In this document: piece after piece, positions 52,801 to 61,800 of the stretch
How positions within the stretch are numbered: position 1 is the stretch's first letter
Layout: each line of letters starts with the position of its first letter
From: Serinus canaria
Lineage: Eukaryota; Chordata; Aves; Passeriformes; Fringillidae
NCBI RefSeq assembly: GCF_022539315.1
Contig: NC_066343.1
Coordinates: 41,471,696 to 41,535,695 of the forward strand
Length of the DNA stretch: 64,000 bases
Reading direction: 5' to 3'
Notes under the pieces: model-generated
The model's database searches: none
Seen by the model: the letters and a program-made list of their open reading frames with translations, nothing else
Told to the model about the DNA's origin: nothing
Translations under genes and position numbers: made by a program

Positions 52801-55800
52801 ATTAGATGGTAAGAGCAATGACCTTGTAACATGACTTGTAGGAACTACAAGTTATTTTATCTAATCATATGAGCAGCAGAAGATGGATTTACTTAGCCGA
52901 ATTTATGGAAAGGGCATTAATTTTCATGGTTTCTTACTTATACTTCAGTATTATAAATAATGAATGGTACGTATATATAACAGCTGTTACAAACGTTCTA
53001 AGACAAACATTATTATTAACAATAGTAAACGTTTCTGCTTATTCATCTGCTCCACATTAACAAACATATGTAGAAGAAAAATAAGCTATCAAGCCCAACC
53101 ATCAATCCCAGAAAACTTTTTTACAATAGTATATAAAAGTTCTTACACAAACGGACACCACTCCATATGGAACATCTTATCCCTTTCTTGCTCAGACCAC
53201 TTCACCTGGATAATAAGAAACAGTATCCGGAAAATTTAACTTACCAAAACAGATGAAACAAACTTGTTGACAAAAACTACTTGAATACACCCAACAGTTA
53301 GGTAAATACGATTGTCAACAACATCCATATTTGTATATGCAATGCCATCTGTAGCATCCACATATGATACCATTCTGAAGTTGAAGACTTCTTTTTCTGT
53401 GATGTAAAGAGCCTTAAGAAGAAAAAAAAATAATATCTTAACTGTAAAAACTTGCATATTAGAGAAACTTAACTTCAAAACAAAATGTAGTACCTGACAC
53501 CATTAAGACATTTTTACTTCAAGCATCTCAACAATATATGAAAAAAAATCAAAGTTTAAAAATCTATTGAAATAGCTAAAAACATTAAGTTGACATCTCA
53601 GCTTGAATAATTCTATTCAGAAAAGTCAACATAGTAAGAGGCTATGAGCAGCTAAATATCGCAGTTGCACAAATTAATGTCAGTCTAATAATTAATGTCA
53701 GTCTAATAATTACAAATGTCACTCACTCAGTTGTGAGTGCAAAATTATTCTGTCATATAGAGAATACTACTCCCAACAAGTACATAAAACATGACTGAAA
53801 AAAGTCACAGTAGAGAGCAGAGTCTAAAAGTAAGTTTAATTTAGCATCCATTCAAAAAGAAAATGAACAATACATGCATATGCCTACCTTTTTATACAAG
53901 GCTTTCTCATCAGAATCCACAATACTGATGTTCTTCAATTTTGCAGTCACATCAGTTGCTGCTTTCTTCATGATCACTTGGCTATCCAGACCTCAAAAAC
54001 AAGACATACAAAATCCATACACTATAGTAGTTACAAAGTTTTGTGCTTTTGTGATTAAAGTTTTGTTCCTACCTTCAATGTGAATTTCAGCTATTCTACG
54101 GTTTTTCTCTCTGATAAAAATACGCAAACATGATAAATCCGCACAGATAATGAGGTCAATAATATCTTCATACTTTGATTTTTTTGATGCTATGGGAAGT
54201 AAAAAATAACAAAAGTTAACATTCTTCAAAGAGGAGGACATGTACTGTTTTGGTATCCCTTTAAACTGCACAGTAAGCAAGAGGTTAATGCGCCCCAAGT
54301 ATAAGATAATAATCATAAGGCCATCAAACGCCTTAATTCATACCAGGGAAAAAACAATAAATCCTTCACAACAATTCTTGGTTTTTCTATTTACATTGAC
54401 TTAGTGCCTCCAATACATAGCAAATGTATGCCTTGACCTATATGTCAGAAAACTGCACATGGCTAAGGATACAACCCTATAAATACACATAATTTGAAGC
54501 AAAATTTTTCATATCAAACATCATTGACAAGATTGCAAAAATAGAAAGTACATTTGTTTTACTTCTTACTTAAGAGAAGAGAGAGGAATGAAAGGAGGAA
54601 AAAATAATAAAGAAACTTGCTTAATTTTTTAAGAACATCCTTCTTCTCTTCTGTTTTTTCATAGACTGGTTCTTCCACAACTTTGGTTTCTTGTTTAGGC
54701 AGAAGATTATTCAGATAGTTCATAGCATTCAGCAGAGCTTCAGTATGCAAATGAACATCTAGAGAAGAAAAGTTCACCTAAAAGAAAAATTTTTGTTTAT
54801 CCAGTATGCCTCTCCTCCGAAATTGAGAAAATTATGTTAAAAAGAACTTATCATACCTTTATTTTCTGTAGAACATTCTGACAGACAGTTTTCAGTTCTG
54901 GTCCCTTAATATCAGTCTATTTCAGCAAAAGTGCACATAAAACAAACAAATCAGAATTTGTAAATTCCATTTTAAAAACCTATTTTCAAATTCACTACAA
55001 CTTAAGACATAAAAGTTTTTCTGTTGAAAGAGCAGACAGACCTTGCACATGACACTCAAAATGTTAAAAACATCAATAAGTAAGGAAAAAACCTTCAACA
55101 TCTGGTGCATCTTAATGTGATGTTTATAATGGGCTTACAATTCAAAAGCCAAGTCTACTCTTTCCTAACCTTTGTATATTCCAGAGTGAGAAGATCATCT
55201 TCTACATTATCCAATGTAGTAATTATGTAAACTGGTTTGTCATTATCATCTAAAAAAAAAACAAGTAAAAAGAGAATACAGAAAATTACTTAAAGGAAAA
55301 AAAATTAAAACCTTCTTCATCTATAAACTGCCAGCTAGGCTACTAGCCGTCATGTCTGCTTAATCAAAAAAACCTCTTTTGCAGAAATAAAATAGTTAAA
55401 CGTCTACAATCTACAATCATCACCACCAGAACATATTTACCAAAGCACTAATAAGTGGATGAGCTCCTGATTTACTTGCCCTCAGCCCTGCATTTAAGTT
55501 AGGAAGCAAATTTTCCTTATTTGACAAAAGCCCAACAGAGTTTTTGAAGACAAATTCACAGTGTTATTTGTGAAAAATTCCTTGACCAGATTATAAATAC
55601 TTACCAATATACTCTGGGCACAGAAGACCAACTTCACGAAGGAAAGCACTTCCAGTCATGTCAAATGTTCTCACTTTAAGTTCAGTGCCTAAGCCCAAAA
55701 TATCAAGCTGGAGCACAGGCATCTCAGTACCACCAGTAAGACGGCATAATTTAATTAAGACCTAAAAAAAACCCCAAAACACACACCCAAAACCAGTAAG

Positions 55801-58800
55801 GGACTATAAGAAGCAAAAAAAAGGATTATTTTTTTATACAGGATGTAATATATTTACTTACATTTTATTGGTTAATGTCTATTTGTATATTGGTAATTTA
55901 ACTCTATACAGCAAATGCCTTGAACAGAAATAAACAATTCAACAAGCAGTACTCGTTGCTGTTATTATAACAAAAACTTCAAACTTCAAACATTTTGTAT
56001 AAAATACCAAAGTAAGAGTTACATGAACTAAATTATTTTTTAAAAAAATTCTGTACAGCACTCAGCAATGTTCAATACAGTCAAAACTAGATTTTCAGTC
56101 AGCACAAAATGTTTACTACTTTCACTAGCATTTCTCTGAATTCTCCGAATTTCTCTGAATTAATGCTAGGAGTTAGATACCCAAGCTGAATGTCTGGCAA
56201 GAGGATTTACTACATTTTCACCAATGCATGACAATACCGTTGTTAAATAAATACGTAGCTGAGCTGTTGTATCTGATTTTGACAACCAAACAAATATATG
56301 TATTCTTCATTTCCATGAAATGCTGTCTACAAATAAGGAAAATCAAAGCAAAACCCAGTAAGCAATTTTAAACTATGAGGACAACAGAGGTGATTTATAA
56401 TAGATTCCCAAATTATTTTTTTTTAAAGATTGTAAGTTAGTTGTCATTAGAAAATAAGGTAAAACACAGCATCCTCGTTTTAGACTAGTATTTCTAAATA
56501 AGGTCTTGTCATCACAGAAACAGTACATTTCAGTTTGATTAGTAGTAAAGGTGATATATGTAGTATGCTAAAAGCTAACTGAGTAAGTATGATTTATTTT
56601 TAAAATAAATGCAAAGTAAAATACACTGAGTTTTAGGAATAACAGTGTCATAGCCATGATCATCTAATGACAAAGTTAATGACAGTGTCAATAAGTCACC
56701 TCTTTTACTAGAACTGATACAGTTAGCAAGTGTTCTTGCATTTAGGTAAAGTACTCTTCCCCCACCCCCCACCCCAAGCCTGAAATAGCAAGAATACAGA
56801 AAACCCTTCATAATGAAGGCGTTATGGATTTACATGTGTGGACAACAGCATCTGGGAAAAACTAGAACAGAAAAATAAGGTGCTTGTTACAACATAAAAC
56901 ATTAATGAAGTTTTCCCATTGGTCACAGCAGTATCTGGAAAAAAGATGCCACAAGCACCAATTTAGCTAAAACAAAGATGTAATATGATTTTTGAGACAT
57001 AGGTAAAGAAAATTCAGTGATAAAGTGAGTTGGGAAATCAAGTGGATAAATCAAAGCACTTCAGTGATGACAAGGACACAGAAGCACAATTATGACTTGG
57101 AAAAAACTCTGCATAATAGTTTCAGGGAAAAATGGGGAATGAGTATCTCTGCACACATGGAATTATAAACACAACAAACATGGAAAAAATTACAGTCCTG
57201 CCATGCTTCAGGGAAATTTTTAAAAGTAATTTTACCTCAGCTACTTCAAACTTTAGCTGGAAATCTGTCATATTTTTCAGAGATTCTTGTTTGTGTAGGT
57301 TTTTTCGCCTTGTACTAAGAGCCTGATTGAAGAAGTCAGGCGAGACTTCAAAAAATGGCATATCTTCCACAGGACTGCTTAGTGCATCATAAAATTCTTC
57401 TTCTGATTCTAAGGATTAATTCACAACAGCATTACATATGCATTTTACACAGCCAATATTTTACAGTATTATGACCTAGAGATTTTACATCTACATGTAT
57501 AAAAGCTTAAACATACAGGTATCTAGCTGACAACCAACAATAAAATCTGTTTCCATAACCATCTCAATTCCTACCTCTACAACTTTACACAACACCTACA
57601 GCTGCCTCCATCATGTCATCATAAACTTCAGATCTCATAAGCTAATTCCTTCATCAGCATTCTCTTACATCTGACTTTGCAAAAGACAGCACAATCGATG
57701 TTTTGTCTTGCCTTTGGTGTGACCTAACAGCTTGTCTGCTGATCAGACTGCTGTTGACAGAACAGGAGCTGTGGCCTCAATATCAGCAACGCTACTTGGG
57801 ATTTCTTGCTGCTGTAGATCACCCATTTCAGAGAGACTCCTAAGAACTATCAAGCTTTTAATCCACTTTACATTAGAGCAGAAATATAACCAGGATAAAT
57901 AGATTACACTGTCTTGTGAAGGTCTTCTTCACCTAAAAACCATAAATACTGAAGTACAAGGTAACTGTGGAAGAAATATCCTTCTAAAAAACCTCAACAA
58001 ATTACATGAAGTATTTTGTAAAGCTTAAAAGCAGTTCCGAGATTTTTGGAGGGTAAAGATAGAGAACTAACATAAATCACTTAAAAGAACTGTATAACTG
58101 TATGTACAGTATGGATTAAAAATCAGACTTGATTAAAATCTAAATCTAGCTATTACTTTCTCAAATTACTTGTTGCCAGCATGCATTCTCACTTCAGCCT
58201 AGTTTTTAAGAACTGGAAGACATGACTCTACATTTGGACACTCAAAGGCGCTTATATAAAAACAGATGAAGATGCACAAATACATATTTTTACACATACT
58301 GCATACATGCTGAATTTAAAGCTATGAAATAGCCATAATAACTTTGCTGACAATTTTGCTAGTGTTTGCTAACCACAAAAATCATCAACTTGAGAAAGCA
58401 GTAGAAGTCTGTTTCTCCAGTCAAGCGTTTTGGCATCAAAAACATGACTGACACTGAAAAAACACTGATATATTTATTTTTCTAATGTAACTACTAGATT
58501 AAACATTAGGATCTAGATAAGCTGTTTTGAACAGCGCAAGGCAGCATTGAACACAACTGGTTCTCCCACAGCCAATCTTCTGCTTTATCCAGTAAAAGTC
58601 AAAATGTTTGTTTATAAAACCACAGCAGTTTCTAATGGTTATGATTTCCCTACCTTGTAACTTAAACAAATCCACCTAAATAGGAGAGAAATCCTTCACC
58701 ATAAGAAAATAATTAAAACTGCCATCAGAGGACTAAGTACATGCGAAAGCTAAAAATTTCATATTACTTCAAATACCCTGAATAGAGATTTGCAATAACA

Positions 58801-61800
58801 TGTGCCGACAAAAATAAACCCACCATACCAAACAAAATTTTCCTGCTATGTCCTCAGGAAGGGAATGACAAAAACAAGCATACAGAATTTTACTGCTTTT
58901 AGAAAATACTCAAGTAGTTTGTAGTAGTAGTATCAATTATAAGCTAAACAGAATATAACACTACTCAGCCCTCAAGAACTAGAAACAAAGCCCCATATCC
59001 TTGCTTACAGCAAGAATAATAAATTAATTCAAAGAACTCAAAAACTTTTTTACTTGACCCGCTTCTTAAGCAAGACTTTAAAATAGATTATACTACCTGA
59101 CTCAGCGAATGAATGAAGATCCAAAACAGGATACACGCCTTGAGATGAATGTGGTGCTGGAAGGACAGGGGACAGTGTAGCCTGAAATAGGAGATATTAT
59201 AAAATTTTTTCTTGCATTTATTGGTCATGCTACTGCATGGATATATGTGGCATCCAAGTTTTACAACCTAGGGAAATCTAGCTTAAGTGCAATAAAATAA
59301 AACACATTACTAAAATTATAAGCATAGGGAGAAACTAGGCCTAAAATAGGTAGAAGCAGCAGCTTTTGCACTTACATCTAACTAGAGAGAACACACTATG
59401 AAACAGTGAAGAGGTTCAAACATTCAACTTCACAGACCAAAAGATGCTTAGAAATGGCACATTATATGAAAAATCATAAAAGACAAAACCTAGTCCCTCA
59501 AAGGACTACAATACAGCAACTTCAGAGAACAATAAAGAACACAAGTGCTGGGTGGGGAAAAAAGAGATACACATAAGATTAGAGCAGACAGGACTGCTTT
59601 CTATTTCACAGAATCATAAAAACATTTAGGTTAGAAAAGACCCTTCAGATCACCAAGTCCAACTATAAACCTAGCACTGCAAGAGACATGGTTTTGTGGC
59701 AAGCTTAAATGCCACATCTACAAGCCTTTTAAACAGCTGCAGGGATGGTGACTCATCCACTGGGCAGCCTGCTCCAATGTTTGACAATCATTTTGGTGAA
59801 AAAGTTTTCCTAATATCCTATCTAAACCTCCTCTGGAGCAATTTGAGGCCATTTACTCTTATCCTGGCACTTTTTACTTGGGAGAAAAGACCAACACTTC
59901 AGTCTTTCTCACCATGAGGAGCCCAAAACCAAGCACAGGATTCAAGGTGAGGCCCCACCAGTACCAAGCTCAGGGGCACAATCACTGCCTTGGTCCTGCT
60001 GGCTACACTATTGCTGATGCAGGCCAGGATGCCCTTGGCATTCTTGGCCACCTGGGCACACAGCGGCTCATGTTCAGCTGCCTGTTAGCCAGTACCCCTA
60101 GTTCCTTATCTGCTGGACAGCTCCCCAGCAACTCTGTCCCAGCCTGGGGGGTTGCGACCCAAGTGTGGAATCCAGCACTTCGCCTCATTGAATTGCTTCA
60201 GACATAAGAGGAAAAAAAACAACTAGTAAAGTACTGAGAGAAGGCCTCACAGTAGTCTTCATCTTTCTCAGAAGAGGAAGCAGAGGGACTGAAACTGACC
60301 CCTTCTCTCTGGGAACCAGTGAGAGGACTCAAGGGAACAGCATGAAGGGGTGTCAGAGAGGTTTACACTAGGAAAAGGTCCCTTCCTAAGAAAGTGTTTA
60401 AGCACTGGAACAGCTCCCCAGGGAAGAGGTCACAGCACCAGCCTGAGAGAGTTCCAAAAGTGTTTAGACAATGGTCTCCAGTATATGGTGTTGAGCCCTA
60501 GGGATGGTCCTGTGAGTCCTTACCCGGTCAGGATAATCTATGATTCTGAGTCTTTAACTGTGAAATGCAGTTATGAACAACTCAGAGTAGTAACTGAAAA
60601 TATGTAAAAAGCCACTAGAGTGCACTCTAGAACAAGAATCCTCCACTCCATGTGGTTTCTTATATGACAGAATTAAATGCTCTTAGTAAAGGTATCCAAA
60701 TGATTTAGTTATCAAGTCTCAGAAAGCAATCTCAGCAATCTGAGTTTGTAAAGAATTCTCACCTGCAAGTTCCACATGCACATGTATTATAGACGTGCCT
60801 TGCACAGTGTCAAAGTAAGAGAACTGTGCACTGTGTGCCCTTTCTTCTTGAGTGCCTTTGGCTCTGGACTGCATGGTTTACAACAGCTCTTTCCCTGCAC
60901 CACCACACCTTCTCCACTCCCTTGTTACTGCACTTTTCAAAACTCAAGCTCAGACAATTATTCACAACATCACAGTATCAAATCTATGCATTATGGCAAC
61001 AAGAAACACTCATCTTGAATACTGTTTCCAAGGCTACATTTCATGAACATTCATGGGAATGTTCACTCTCAACATTCCCATATCTCTCTTAGTCTCCAGC
61101 CTACATAATCTGACTTCATTGAATATATTCATGAATATATTCATGTCTACAAGTAATAAATAGACAAAGTATTTAAGAAATATGTGAAAATGCCTCATCT
61201 GTAACACTTCTGCATTCTGTGAAAACAAGGAGAGAAAACTGAAATTTGACTTCATAGTACAACTAATAAAAATTAAATTTATATACTGAAGTGTCTTCTT
61301 GGACTAAAATGCTGAGCGAAAAACGTGGAAGGATCTGTTCCAAAATGTCTTCTCTTTTCACAGCTCAAGAACACTTCCACCCCTAACTCAGAATGTAAAG
61401 AAGAAAACAGCACTCTGACAAAGGATTTCACATTTGTTTCAGTTCAGAAATTATGGGATGCTAACACAGTCCAGAAGAATTACAGCTGTAAGGATGAAAG
61501 CATGGTAGTATACCTACCACCATCAAAGCACAAAATCCACTCAAATTAACTGAATTTAATATCAACAATTAAAGTCTGTCATGTTCAGAAGTAAATGGAA
61601 GCTTGAGCAGACAGGTTTAAGATTAAGTTTTGATCTGGATTCGCATATAATACAAATCTATTTATGCTTGGTCCACAGTCTTTCCTCACCTCACCTACTG
61701 TATATCACAACTAATGTACAGGCAATACTAACTACTTCAAGGTCACTTAAAATATCTCAGAGTTAACAGTAAAATTCTATCATTTCATGCAAGTATATTC

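Noticed and set aside
54615..54620. A standard GT donor (AA|gttt) for E7
   Set aside because: It would leave phase 0 mismatch with E8 (two bases over instead of one) and break the frame, whereas the GC donor two codon positions earlier fits.
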